Shown: one piece after another, positions 15,264-23,548 of the stretch | How the letters are laid out: each line of letters begins with the position of its first letter | Position numbering within the stretch: the stretch's first letter is position 1 | From: Buttiauxella sp965119215 | Lineage (GTDB): Bacteria > Pseudomonadota > Gammaproteobacteria > Enterobacterales > Enterobacteriaceae | Length of the DNA: 64,000 bases | Reading direction: 5' to 3' | Assembly (NCBI GenBank): GCA_965119215.1 | Contig: CBCPKK010000018.1 | Span: 62,001 to 126,000 of the forward strand | Notes under the pieces: generated by a model | Database searches by the model: none | Told to the model about the DNA's origin: nothing | Seen by the model: only the letters and a program-made list of their open reading frames with translations | Position numbers and translations under genes: made by a program

Positions 15264-17861
15264 TTAAACGGCAGTCTGGAAAATCACGCCGTCGGCTTTC
15301 TCGGTGTACTGAGAAAGTTTGTCGAAGTTCAGATAACGGTAAGTATCCACCGCCGTCTTATCCACCTGCGCCATAAAGGTCTGGTATTCGTCAGGCGTTG
15401 GCAGTTTGCCCAGCAGTGAAGCCACTGCGGCCAGTTCTGCGGAAGCCAGGAAGACGTTAGCCCCCGTCCCTAAACGGTTAGGGAAGTTACGCGTAGACGT
15501 TGAAACCACGGTTGAACCGTCGGCCACACGCGCCTGGTTACCCATGCACAGTGAACAGCCAGGGATTTCGATACGCGCACCGCTCTTACCAAACACGCTG
15601 TAGTAGCCTTCTTCAGTCAACTGAGCGGCATCCATACGCGTTGGCGGAGCCACCCACAGACGAGTTGGCAACTGGCCTTTGTGGCTATCGAGCAGTTTAC
15701 CCGCCGCACGGAAGTGGCCGATGTTGGTCATGCAAGAACCGATAAACACTTCATCGATTTTCTCGCCAGCCACATCAGACAGCAGACGCGCATCGTCCGG
15801 ATCGTTTGGCGCACACAGGATTGGCTCTTTAATATCGTTCAGATCGATTTCGATGATCTCTGCGTATTCCGCATCGGCATCGGCTTCGAGCAACTGAGGA
15901 TCGGCCAACCATTTTTCCATGCCCTGAATACGACGCTCAAGCGTACGACGATCGCCGTAACCTTCTGCGATCATCCACTTAAGCAGTACGATGTTAGAGC
16001 TTAAATACTCTTCGATCGGCTCGCGATCTAACTTAATGGTACAGCCCGCAGCAGAACGCTCAGCGGAAGCATCGGTCAGTTCAAATGCCTGCTCAACTTT
16101 CAGCGTTGGCAGACCTTCGATTTCCAGGATGCGGCCAGAGAAGATGTTTTTCTTACCTTTCTTCTCAACGGTCAGCAGACCTTGCTTGATAGCGTACAGA
16201 GGGATGGCATGAACCAGGTCACGCAGGGTGATCCCCGGCTGCATTTTCCCTTTGAAGCGCACCAGCACAGACTCAGGCATATCCAGTGGCATCACGCCGG
16301 TTGCCGCAGCAAACGCCACCAGACCAGAACCCGCCGGGAAGGAAATCCCGATTGGGAAACGAGTATGGGAGTCGCCGCCAGTACCCACGGTATCAGGCAG
16401 CAGCATACGGTTCAGCCAGGAGTGGATAACGCCATCGCCAGGGCGCAGCGACACACCCCCACGGTTCATGATGAAGTCAGGCAACGTGTGGTGCGTGTTC
16501 ACATCAACCGGCTTAGGATACGCGGCGGTGTGGCAGAAGGACTGCATCACCAAATCCGCCGAGAAGCCCAGGCACGCCAGGTCTTTCAGTTCATCACGGG
16601 TCATTGGCCCGGTGGTGTCCTGAGAACCGACCGACGTCATTTTTGGCTCGCAATACTGGTCAGGGCGAATGCCTTCCACGCCACAGGCGCGGCCAACCAT
16701 TTTCTGTGCCAGCGAGTAGCCACGGGTACTTTCCGCAACGTCCTTCGCCTGCACAAACACGTCGCTGACTGGCAGACTCAAAGCTTCGCGCGCTTTGGTT
16801 GTCAGGCCACGACCGATGATTAACGGAATACGTCCACCGGCACGAACTTCGTCCAGCAGCACATCCGTTTTCAATTGGAAATTAGCAATTAATTCGTTGG
16901 TTTCGTGGTTACGCACTTCGCCTTTGTATGGGTAGATGTCAATAACATCGCCCATGTTCAGGTCGTTTACGTCAACTTCGATTGGCAGCGCACCGGCATC
17001 TTCCATAGTGTTAAAGAAGATTGGCGCAATTTTGCCGCCGAGCACCACACCACCGCCGCGCTTGTTCGGCACGTTCGGGATGTCGTCGCCCATGAACCAC
17101 AGTACGGAGTTAGTCGCAGATTTACGCGAAGAACCGGTACCCACTACATCGCCAACATAGGCCAGCGGGAAACCTTTCTTGTTTAATGCTTCGATCTGTT
17201 TGATCGGGCCAACGCTACCAGGTTGATCCGGCTCGATACCTTCGCGGGCGTTTTTCAGCATCGCCAGCGCGTGCAGAGGGATATCCGGGCGTGACCAGGC
17301 ATCAGGTGCCGGAGACAGGTCATCGGTGTTAGTTTCACCCGTGACTTTAAATACGGTAACCGTGATTTTCTCGGCCAGTTTAGGTCGATTCAGGAACCAC
17401 TCGGCATCAGCCCAGGATTTCAAAACCTGCTGCGCGTGAACGTTACCGGCTTTTGCTTTCTCTTCCACATCGTAGAAGTTATCGAACATCAGCAGCGTGT
17501 GGGACAGCGCTTTGGCGGCAATCGGTGCCAGCTTTTCGCTATCCAGCGCGTCAATCAACGGATGAATGTTGTAGCCACCTTGCATGGTGCCAAGCAGTTC
17601 TACAGCTTTCTCAGGGGAGATTAACGGGGAAGTGGCATCACCTTTGGTGATAGCAGCCAGAAAACCGGCTTTAACATAGGCGGCTTCATCAACGCCTGGC
17701 GGAACACGATTGGTAATAAGATCTAAAAGGAATTCTTCTTCACCCGCTGGTGGGGCTTTCAGCAGCTCGACCAGTGCGGCCATTTGGGATGCTTCTAAAG
17801 GTTTTGGAACAATCCCATCTGCAGCACGTTCGGCTACGTGCTTACGGTATTCTTCTAGCAC
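15264..17861 (-). CDS. acnB: Aconitate hydratase B
   Basis: Main TCA-cycle aconitase (citrate to isocitrate); the apo form binds mRNA. From GTG 17861, preceded by GAGGAG, it has 865 residues, exactly the E. coli length; an upstream in-frame ATG would add 17 unconserved residues. The HEAT-like domain 5 is N-terminal, followed by the swivelling domain 4 (DVVGTGSSRKSATNSVLWF). The 4Fe-4S cysteines are in GSCMTN and CSLCMGN. Upstream is a 313-bp gap with an extended -10 candidate at 17963-17968. Confidence 0.97.
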   Translation of the reverse strand: MLEEYRKHVAERAADGIVPKPLEASQMAALVELLKAPPAGEEEFLLDLITNRVPPGVDEAAYVKAGFLAAITKGDATSPLISPEKAVELLGTMQGGYNIHPLIDALDSEKLAPIAAKALSHTLLMFDNFYDVEEKAKAGNVHAQQVLKSWADAEWFLNRPKLAEKITVTVFKVTGETNTDDLSPAPDAWSRPDIPLHALAMLKNAREGIEPDQPGSVGPIKQIEALNKKGFPLAYVGDVVGTGSSRKSATNSVLWFMGDDIPNVPNKRGGGVVLGGKIAPIFFNTMEDAGALPIEVDVNDLNMGDVIDIYPYKGEVRNHETNELIANFQLKTDVLLDEVRAGGRIPLIIGRGLTTKAREALSLPVSDVFVQAKDVAESTRGYSLAQKMVGRACGVEGIRPDQYCEPKMTSVGSQDTTGPMTRDELKDLACLGFSADLVMQSFCHTAAYPKPVDVNTHHTLPDFIMNRGGVSLRPGDGVIHSWLNRMLLPDTVGTGGDSHTRFPIGISFPAGSGLVAFAAATGVMPLDMPESVLVRFKGKMQPGITLRDLVHAIPLYAIKQGLLTVEKKGKKNIFSGRILEIEGLPTLKVEQAFELTDASAERSAAGCTIKLDREPIEEYLSSNIVLLKWMIAEGYGDRRTLERRIQGMEKWLADPQLLEADADAEYAEIIEIDLNDIKEPILCAPNDPDDARLLSDVAGEKIDEVFIGSCMTNIGHFRAAGKLLDSHKGQLPTRLWVAPPTRMDAAQLTEEGYYSVFGKSGARIEIPGCSLCMGNQARVADGSTVVSTSTRNFPNRLGTGANVFLASAELAAVASLLGKLPTPDEYQTFMAQVDKTAVDTYRYLNFDKLSQYTEKADGVIFQTAV

Positions 17862-18073
17862 GACGGTTCTCCTCGCTCTCATTGTCATTTCGGTTCCGGC
17901 TATTCTCTTCACGCTCCTGTGAGACAGCAGTTGTAGGGTAAATGCCCGGTTCCGCGACGGGCAGCATAGCAGGATTCTCAGTGAGGGTGAATGTGTTTAC
18001 AAAAAAGCAACATTAAATACTTGCTGAATCGTTAAGGGCAAAATATTACTTTTCGATATGACCTTCAGGCTTC

Positions 18074-18113
18074 TTTTTAGGGGGAACTTGAGACAGTATT
18101 TTCCCCCTAAAAA
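18074..18113. repeat. Perfect 13-bp inverted repeat
   Basis: TTTTTAGGGGGAA (18074-18086) and TTCCCCCTAAAAA (18101-18113) flank 14 bases. On either strand the stem ends in A residues rather than T, so it is not a classical terminator. It lies between the end of the GH1 gene and the acnB promoter, at one edge of the accessory beta-glucoside block. Confidence 0.75.
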
Positions 18114-18146
18114 TGCAAAAGGGCTGATGTTAAAAACCATCAGCCC
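18113..18146 (-). terminator. Terminator of the GH1 / bglK-like unit
   Basis: Read on the minus strand, GGGCTGATG pairs with CATCAGCCC around a GTTTTTAA loop and is followed by TTTTGCATTTTT. Placed 28 bp after the stop of the GH1 gene. Confidence 0.85.
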
Positions 18147-18174
18147 TGAACACTAATCAGTCGAAAAAGACGTA

Positions 18175-19605
18175 TTAAAGCTGCTCACCATTCGACCCAA
18201 TGACCTTCTGATACCAGGCAAAGGATTTCTTCTGGCTGCGGTCTAACGTCCCGTTACCTTCGTTATCTTTATCGACATAGATAAAGCCGTAACGTTTTTT
18301 CATCTCGCCGGTACCCGCAGAAACCAGGTCGATACATCCCCACGGGGTGTAACCCATCAGGTCAACGCCGTCTTCCACCACGGCTTTTTTCATTTCGGCG
18401 ATGTGGGCAGACATATAGTCGATGCGGTACTGGTCATCTACTACGCCATCACTTCCCTGCACATCAATCGCGCCGAAGCCGTTTTCAACGATAAACAGCG
18501 GCAGTTGGTAGTGATCCCAGAACCAGTTCAGCGAGTAGCGAAGCCCAACGGGATCAATCTGCCAGCCCCAGTCAGATTTCTGAACATACGGATTAGAAAC
18601 CAGGCTCTTAGATTCATCGTAGTCAAGCTGCGGGTTATCGTCGGTGGCTTTGGTGGCAAACGACATATAGTAGCTAAAGCCAATGTAATCGACACAGCCC
18701 TGCTCAAGTGCCGCGAGATCTTCAGGGGTAATATCCAGCTCGAAGCCACGGCGTTCGAAGTAGTTCAGCAAGTGCTTAGGATATTTGCCGCGCACGTGAA
18801 CGTCGGTAAACCAGTAACGGCGGTGCATGGCATTCATCGCCATCATCACATCGTTTGGCGCACAGCTCAGCGGATAAATTGGGCACATGGCGATCATGCA
18901 GCCGACCAGAAGATCTGGGTTGATCTCACGCGCGGCACGTACCGCCAACGCACTGGCAACCAGTTCGTAGTGCGCAGCCTGGAACATCACCGGCTCGCGA
19001 TCTTCGCCTGGCTCGTACTTCAGACCAGAGTTAGTAAACGGCGCAAAATCTTCGTGGAAGTTAGCCTGGTTGTTGATCTCGTTAAAGGTCATCCAGTACT
19101 TCACTTTATGCTGATAGCGAGTGAAGACCACTTTGGCAAAACGCACGAAGAAATCGATAAGCTTACGATTGCGCCAGCCACCGTATTCGCTGACCAGATG
19201 GTAAGGCATCTCGAAATGCGAAAGAGTAATCACCGGTTCGATGCCGTGCTTGAGGCATTCGTCGAACAAGTCATCGTAAAATTGCAGACCCGCTTCATTT
19301 GGCTCCAGCTCATCCCCTAACGGAAAGATGCGCGTCCAGGCAATGGAGGTGCGGAAACATTTGAAGCCCATCTCGGCAAACAGTTTGATGTCTTCTTTAT
19401 AGCGATGGTAGAAATCTATCGCGTCATGGTTCGGGTAGTTTTTCCCCGGCAGTACGCCGTTAGTAATTTCACGTGGAACGCCATGAGCGCCCGCGGTCAT
19501 GACATCGGCAACGCTTATTCCCTTACCACCCTCTTTCCAGCCGCCTTCCAACTGATGAGCTGCAACCGCGCCGCCCCACAGAAATCCATCTTTAAATCCG
19601 GACAT
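18175..19605 (-). CDS. 6-phospho-beta-glucosidase, glycoside hydrolase family 1
   Basis: 476 residues, cytosolic. The acid/base glutamate is Glu176 (TFNEIN) and the nucleophile Glu374 (FIVENGFGA). The 6-phosphate-binding signature of phospho-beta-glucosidases is present: Ser429 (LVSAGTGEM), Lys437 and Tyr439 (KKRYGF). It should therefore hydrolyse phosphorylated beta-glucosides such as cellobiose-6P or aryl-glucoside-6P, made by the neighbouring PTS or kinase. It resembles BglA/AscB/BglB. It starts 14 bp after the kinase stop, so the two are one transcript. Exact substrate is open. Confidence 0.93.
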   Translation of the reverse strand: MSGFKDGFLWGGAVAAHQLEGGWKEGGKGISVADVMTAGAHGVPREITNGVLPGKNYPNHDAIDFYHRYKEDIKLFAEMGFKCFRTSIAWTRIFPLGDELEPNEAGLQFYDDLFDECLKHGIEPVITLSHFEMPYHLVSEYGGWRNRKLIDFFVRFAKVVFTRYQHKVKYWMTFNEINNQANFHEDFAPFTNSGLKYEPGEDREPVMFQAAHYELVASALAVRAAREINPDLLVGCMIAMCPIYPLSCAPNDVMMAMNAMHRRYWFTDVHVRGKYPKHLLNYFERRGFELDITPEDLAALEQGCVDYIGFSYYMSFATKATDDNPQLDYDESKSLVSNPYVQKSDWGWQIDPVGLRYSLNWFWDHYQLPLFIVENGFGAIDVQGSDGVVDDQYRIDYMSAHIAEMKKAVVEDGVDLMGYTPWGCIDLVSAGTGEMKKRYGFIYVDKDNEGNGTLDRSQKKSFAWYQKVIGSNGEQL

Positions 19606-19619
19606 ATTCTTTCCCTCAA

Positions 19620-20510
19620 TTAGAGATCGCGAGCCTGCGACCGGTATTGCTGATTGAAATGGTAGACCGCGCCGATAAGTCCGGCGTCATTGCCATGGCT
19701 GACGGTATCGACATACTCGCCAATCGTGAACCAGGCCAGATGTTCGCGAAGCAGCGCAAGAAACCCTGGGCGTTCGACAATACCGCCGCCCACCAGAATC
19801 TTTTGCGGATCGAATAAGTTAACGAGGTTATAGAGCCCTGCCCCAATGCCGTTGAAAAACTCAGTAACCAGACGCTGGCAAACAACATCGCCTGCATCAT
19901 AACTGTCGAAGACTTCTTCTCCGGTCACCTCTTCCAACGGCTTACCCACGTAATCAGCGTAATGCTGACGCAGGACGCGCATCGTGCAGGTTCCATTCAT
20001 CGTGTAATGGGGAACAGCACGTGGGCCAGCACGTTCGGTCAACATGTAGCCGAACTCCCCTGCGCGAAAACGCGCCCCATGTACCAATTGGTTATTGCAG
20101 AAAATCGCCCCGCCGATGCCAGTTCCAATGGTTAACACCAGGAAATTGGCCATTTCAGCCGCCTTACCCTGCCAGCGTTCTGCAAGCAGCACGCAGTTAG
20201 CATCGTTTTCAATGGCGACAGGGAGGTGAGTTTGTTCCTGCAACCACGCTTTGATAGCGAAGTTATCAAACTTGCGGATAGCGCCGCCCATTTCGATAAA
20301 GCCCGTGTGGGGATTGACGTAGCCCGGTGCGCTAATCGCTATTCCTTCACATTCAGGATGTGCCGCAATCCATGAAAGGATTGCCTGCAAAATTTGTTCG
20401 CCGTCACTGTCGCTAATTGTCTGCTTTCCCTTTTCCAGCACTTCTCCATCGGAGTTAATCACCCCCATTTTGAGCGCCGTACCACCGATATCAAATGCAG
20501 CAATTTTCAT
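19620..20510 (-). CDS. bglK: ROK-family sugar kinase, beta-glucoside kinase (BglK)-like
   Basis: 296 residues. The ATP phosphate loop AFDIGGT (about 5-11), the sugar-binding block IENDAN and the second phosphate loop GTGIGGAIF are typical of ROK kinases. The CxCGxxGC zinc motif of many ROK proteins is absent. It aligns closely, from memory, with Klebsiella BglK, which phosphorylates the non-reducing glucose of cellobiose and other beta-glucosides with ATP. It would give phosphorylated substrate to the GH1 enzyme without a PTS. A glucokinase role for released glucose is an alternative. Confidence 0.85.
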   Translation of the reverse strand: MKIAAFDIGGTALKMGVINSDGEVLEKGKQTISDSDGEQILQAILSWIAAHPECEGIAISAPGYVNPHTGFIEMGGAIRKFDNFAIKAWLQEQTHLPVAIENDANCVLLAERWQGKAAEMANFLVLTIGTGIGGAIFCNNQLVHGARFRAGEFGYMLTERAGPRAVPHYTMNGTCTMRVLRQHYADYVGKPLEEVTGEEVFDSYDAGDVVCQRLVTEFFNGIGAGLYNLVNLFDPQKILVGGGIVERPGFLALLREHLAWFTIGEYVDTVSHGNDAGLIGAVYHFNQQYRSQARDL

Positions 20511-20646
20511 GCGGTTCGTTCCTTCAGGATTACCCGGTAAGCGGTGTGAAAAATAACTGATCTGATTCAGTTTTTAATTATCGCGTGAAGACAAAACAAT
20601 CTTAATGAACCCAGAGTTCAATTAGCAAGCCGCCTCCAATAAGCAG

Positions 20647-20665
20647 GTAAACCACTTTTGAACCT
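20647..20665. repeat. 19-bp repeat, copy upstream of the bglK-like gene
   Basis: GTAAACCACTTTTGAACCT, identical over 19 bp to 21523-21541, which overlaps the ribosome-binding site and first codons of the regulator. Flanked here by CAGGT...ACCTG. Either a binding site for the cluster regulator or a duplicated translation-start segment. Confidence 0.8.
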
Positions 20666-20757
20666 GTTAAAAAAGCCAATACACAGAGGGTTAGCGGCTA
20701 TTTTTCAAATAATCATGACGACACGTGCATTTATTCTGACTTTTCTGAACAACTTTT

Positions 20758-20801
20758 TTGCCGGGAAGTGTGATCGCCATTCAGAATTAACGCCCCGGCA
20801 A
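20758..20801. repeat. Inverted repeat after the regulator gene
   Basis: TTGCCGGG (20758-20765) and CCCGGCAA (20794-20801), perfect 8-bp arms with a 28-base loop. It lies just past the regulator stop on the minus strand. Without a T tract it is a poor intrinsic terminator. Confidence 0.5.
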
Positions 20802-20811
20802 GCCACATTTA

Positions 20812-21531
20812 TCAGATTGCGGGCTGCGGCATCTTGCGCGGTAAGAAGTATTTCACCTGAAACTCGAACACGTTGGTGTAGAGAATCGAATAATCGATAG
20901 GGTGGTTACTCTCATCAATGGATTGCGTCTCCATTTTAATAATGGGGTCACGAACGCTGATGTGGAGCATTTTGGCGATCTCCTGGGAAGGGAGCACGGG
21001 CTGGAACGACTCATAACATCCCTGAATGATTACCTGACATTCGTCTTCAATATATGAAAATTTTGATTTCTTCATATGGCTAACCGTCAGGTCAGGAAAT
21101 CGATTGACGGAAAGCCAGGTTTCCTCAACCTGCATAGGAATATTATCAATGTGACGAAGCCGTTTTGAGTAATAAACAGGTTCACCTGCGGCAAGCTGTA
21201 AACGGTTGGCGATTTCTTCAGAAGCCGACTGCATTTCAAATCGCAGCACTTTACTGGACGGCTTTTTCCCTTCGCTGCGGGCGATCTCCGTGAAGCTATC
21301 CAGATGCGTCACGAATGCCTGGAAATGTTTGTTCCGTAAGTAAGTGCCTGAGCCATGCCTGCGCTCGATAAGCCCCTCATCTTCGAGCACTTTTAGAGCC
21401 TTTCTCAAGGTGTTACGGGAGACATTGTAGAGATCTGCCAGCTCCTTTTCCGGGGGAAGAAGATCGCCAATATTGGACATTGGGCTGCTTATTCTGTTTT
21501 TAAGTAGATTAATAATCTCTTTGTAAACCAC
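20812..21531 (-). CDS. GntR-family (HutC/UTRA type) transcriptional regulator of the beta-glucoside block
   Basis: 239 residues starting at GTG 21531 with AAGGAGG seven bases upstream. Residues 1-70 are a winged helix-turn-helix of the GntR type (LPPEKELADLYNVSRNTLRK, LEDEGLIERRHGSGTYL). Residues about 85-232 are a UTRA ligand domain (GEPVYYSKRLRHIDNIPMQ..., DYSILYTNVFEFQVKYFLPR), which usually binds a phosphorylated sugar. It is divergent from the PTS genes and upstream of the kinase-hydrolase genes, so it likely represses both arms until a phospho-glucoside appears. The ligand is inferred from neighbours only. Confidence 0.9.
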   Translation of the reverse strand: MVYKEIINLLKNRISSPMSNIGDLLPPEKELADLYNVSRNTLRKALKVLEDEGLIERRHGSGTYLRNKHFQAFVTHLDSFTEIARSEGKKPSSKVLRFEMQSASEEIANRLQLAAGEPVYYSKRLRHIDNIPMQVEETWLSVNRFPDLTVSHMKKSKFSYIEDECQVIIQGCYESFQPVLPSQEIAKMLHISVRDPIIKMETQSIDESNHPIDYSILYTNVFEFQVKYFLPRKMPQPAI

Positions 21532-21541
21532 TTTTGAACCT
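21523..21541. repeat. 19-bp repeat, copy over the regulator start
   Basis: Identical to 20647-20665. On the minus strand it contains AGGTTCAAAAGTGGTTTAC, that is, the spacer and the GTG start of the regulator. If it is a binding site, the regulator would repress its own translation start region. Confidence 0.8.
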
Positions 21542-21580
21542 CCTTAACCCATTTTAAATCAGTAAGTTATATTCTCATTT

Positions 21581-21659
21581 GTCTTAAGACCGATCACACG
21601 TTCATTTTTATTGGTTTTGTTAAACAACTCTGCCCTTACTAACTGTGATCAAAATTGCA
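21581..21659. promoter_or_regulatory. Divergent control region: palindromes and CRP-like site
   Basis: Between the regulator and the PTS genes lie a perfect 10-bp palindrome GTCTTAAGAC (21581-21590), an 11-bp palindrome TTGTTAAACAA (21617-21627) and TGTGA-tcaaaa-TTGCA (21644-21659), of which only the first half fits CRP well. GntR/HutC regulators bind short palindromes starting GT and ending AC, so 21581-21590 is the best operator candidate. PTS-linked sugar genes are often CRP-dependent. All are by-eye calls. Confidence 0.4.
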
Positions 21660-21726
21660 GATGCCAGGGCAGATATTCATTAAGTTACCCGCTATCTGAA
21701 CATCAACATATATTGAGAGAGTGAAA

Positions 21727-22041
21727 ATGAAAAATATATTATTAGTTTGTGCCGCGGGGATGTCTACGAGCATGCTGGTCAAACGTATGAAAGAGCATGC
21801 TGACACGGTAAATATTGAGGTCAATATTAACGCACTGGCAATTTCTGAAGCTAAAGAAATAATAAAGAGAAATGAAGCAGACATCGTACTGCTCGGGCCG
21901 CAGGTGCGCTTCCAGAAAAGTGAAATCGAAGAAATTGCCCAGGGTAAAATCCCGGTCGCCGTCATTGATATGAAACATTATGGTCAAATGGATGGCAAGA
22001 CGGTATTAGAAAGCGCATTGAGTCTGCTCGCGAACCATTAA
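21727..22041 (+). CDS. PTS lactose/cellobiose-family IIB subunit
   Basis: 104 residues from ATG 21727 (GAGAG seven bases upstream). The N-terminal LLVCAAGMSTSMLV is the phosphocysteine loop of the cellobiose/lichenan IIB family; Cys8 is the phosphorylated residue. It receives phosphate from a IIA and passes it to the sugar held by IIC. The IIC gene follows after 115 bp. No IIA gene of this family lies in the window. The closest characterised E. coli relative is ChbB, but the hydrolase next door points to beta-glucosides rather than chitobiose. This half of the block is visibly AT-richer than the core genes. Confidence 0.92.
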   Translation: MKNILLVCAAGMSTSMLVKRMKEHADTVNIEVNINALAISEAKEIIKRNEADIVLLGPQVRFQKSEIEEIAQGKIPVAVIDMKHYGQMDGKTVLESALSLLANH

Positions 22042-22156
22042 CCCTCCTTATGCTGGGTAATTAACGTGCGGCTGTATTTATTTCCAGAAATGAGCTTCAC
22101 AACATACAAACATTACATTACCCAACTTTTACCCATATATTTATAAAGGACTCGTC

Positions 22157-23479
22157 ATGAGTTTAATGGACTCCTTTGAACGGGGCATGGAAAAAATTCT
22201 TGTCCCTATTGCTATTAAATTAAATTCTCAGATACATATCTCTGCCATTCGCGATGCATTTATTTTGTCTTTCCCAATCGTTATGGCAAGTTCGTTAATT
22301 GTATTGATCAACTTTGCTATTCTTTCACCGGATGGCTTTATCGCCTCTATTTTGCATTTAGGCACCATCTTCCCGAATTTAGCAGAAGCACAAAAAATAT
22401 TTTCACCGGTCATGAATGGCTCGGTTAACATCATGTCTATCATGATTGCCTTCCTGGTGGCGCGTAATATTGCCATTAACTACCAGCAGGATGATTTACT
22501 CTGCGGGCTGACGGCCATTGGTGCTTTCTTTGTGGTTTACACGCCTTATCAAATGGTTGGCGGGCAGGCTTATTTAACCACCCAATATTTAGGGCCACAG
22601 GGACTCTTTGTTGCCATTATTGTGGCGATGCTGACCAGCGAGATTTTTTGCCGTCTTTCGCGTAACCCCAGAATCACCATCACGATGCCAGACGCCGTTC
22701 CACCTGCGGTGGCTCGTTCATTTAAAGTATTGATCCCTATTTTTTGTGTGATGATTTTCTTCTCGGTAGTTAACTACTGCCTGACGAAGATATCGCCAAA
22801 TGGGTTGAATGAGCTGATCTATACGCTGATTCAAGCTCCACTGAAAAATATGGGCACCAATATTTTTGCGGTATTAATTCTTGGTGTCGTCGCTAACTTC
22901 CTGTGGGTTTTAGGTATCCACGGTCCAAATACCGTTGCTGCTATTCGTGAAACTATTTTCTCCGAAGCTAACCTGGAAAACCTGTCATTTGCCGCTTCTA
23001 ATGGTACAACCTGGGGCGCACCTTACCCAATTACCTGGGGCGGTATAAACGACGCATTTGCCAACTATGGCGGCTCCGGCATGACGCTAGGCTTACTGCT
23101 GGCGATATTTATTGCCTCACGTCGCGCTGATTATCGTGACATGGCGAAAATGGCTTTTGTTCCAGGTCTGTTTAATATTAACGAACCTATTATTTTTGGC
23201 CTGCCCGTTGTTCTCAACCCAATCCTGATTATCCCGTTTATTACTGTGCCTTTTGTTAACTCATTAGTGGGTTATTTCTTTGTCACCATGGAAATTATCC
23301 CACCGATTGCTTATGCCGTCCCCTGGACAACACCTGGCCCCTTGATTGCTTTCTTTGGCACGGGAGGAAACTGGCTTGCGCTCTTTGTTGGGCTACTATG
23401 CCTGGCGATATCCACATTGATTTATTTACCTTTCGTTATGGCCGCAAATAAAGTTAACACTGCTCAAGCCGCACAATAA
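22157..23479 (+). CDS. PTS lactose/cellobiose-family IIC permease
   Basis: 440 residues with about ten hydrophobic segments; the family usually has 420-460. It is a free-standing IIC like ChbC, LicC or CelB. The region GIHGPNTVAAIRE and NINEPIIFGLPVVLNP match the family's substrate-binding blocks. Preceded by AAAGGA. Together with the IIB it would import and phosphorylate a beta-glucoside disaccharide. The exact sugar cannot be read from sequence. Confidence 0.92.
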   Translation: MSLMDSFERGMEKILVPIAIKLNSQIHISAIRDAFILSFPIVMASSLIVLINFAILSPDGFIASILHLGTIFPNLAEAQKIFSPVMNGSVNIMSIMIAFLVARNIAINYQQDDLLCGLTAIGAFFVVYTPYQMVGGQAYLTTQYLGPQGLFVAIIVAMLTSEIFCRLSRNPRITITMPDAVPPAVARSFKVLIPIFCVMIFFSVVNYCLTKISPNGLNELIYTLIQAPLKNMGTNIFAVLILGVVANFLWVLGIHGPNTVAAIRETIFSEANLENLSFAASNGTTWGAPYPITWGGINDAFANYGGSGMTLGLLLAIFIASRRADYRDMAKMAFVPGLFNINEPIIFGLPVVLNPILIIPFITVPFVNSLVGYFFVTMEIIPPIAYAVPWTTPGPLIAFFGTGGNWLALFVGLLCLAISTLIYLPFVMAANKVNTAQAAQ

Positions 23480-23495
23480 TTACATTTGCTTTACC

Positions 23496-23521
23496 CTCCT
23501 TCGGTCGCCCGACTGAAGGAG
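23496..23521 (+). other. Stem-loop between IIC and porin genes
   Basis: CTCCTTC-g-GTC / GAC-t-GAAGGAG with a GCCC loop, in the 69-bp space before the porin start. It may stabilise the upstream mRNA end or tune porin translation; there is no T tract, so it is not a full terminator. Confidence 0.5.
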
Positions 23522-23548
23522 AATAATAATTATATTTTGAGGTATGAC

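Larger units (their letters stand above)
17862..18174. other. acnB leader and upstream gap
   Basis: 313 bp without a gene. On the minus strand TGCTATGCT (AGCATA at 17963-17968) is an extended -10 candidate for acnB. Between it and the start is a small GC hairpin, TGCCCG / CGGGCA (17943-17963), in the likely 5' leader. Farther up are a 13-bp perfect inverted repeat (18074-18113) and the terminator of the GH1 gene (18113-18146). I did not find a convincing CRP or ArcA site by eye. Confidence 0.5.
20511..20811. other. Gap between the bglK-like gene and the gntR-type regulator
   Basis: 301 bp with no convincing gene. On the minus strand it holds a candidate promoter for the kinase (TTGCTA, 18-bp spacer, TAAGAT; near 20597-20627), the 19-bp repeat shared with the regulator start (20647-20665), a 17-codon open frame starting at that repeat (20602-20655) and an inverted repeat TTGCCGGG / CCCGGCAA (20758-20801). 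A half CRP motif (TGTGA, about 20769) is also present. The kinase-GH1 pair is therefore probably transcribed separately from the regulator. Confidence 0.5.

Noticed and set aside
18403..19320. 305-codon plus-strand frame opposite the GH1 gene
   Set aside because: The GH1 catalytic and phosphate-binding residues are all intact on the minus strand; the opposing frame matches nothing I know.
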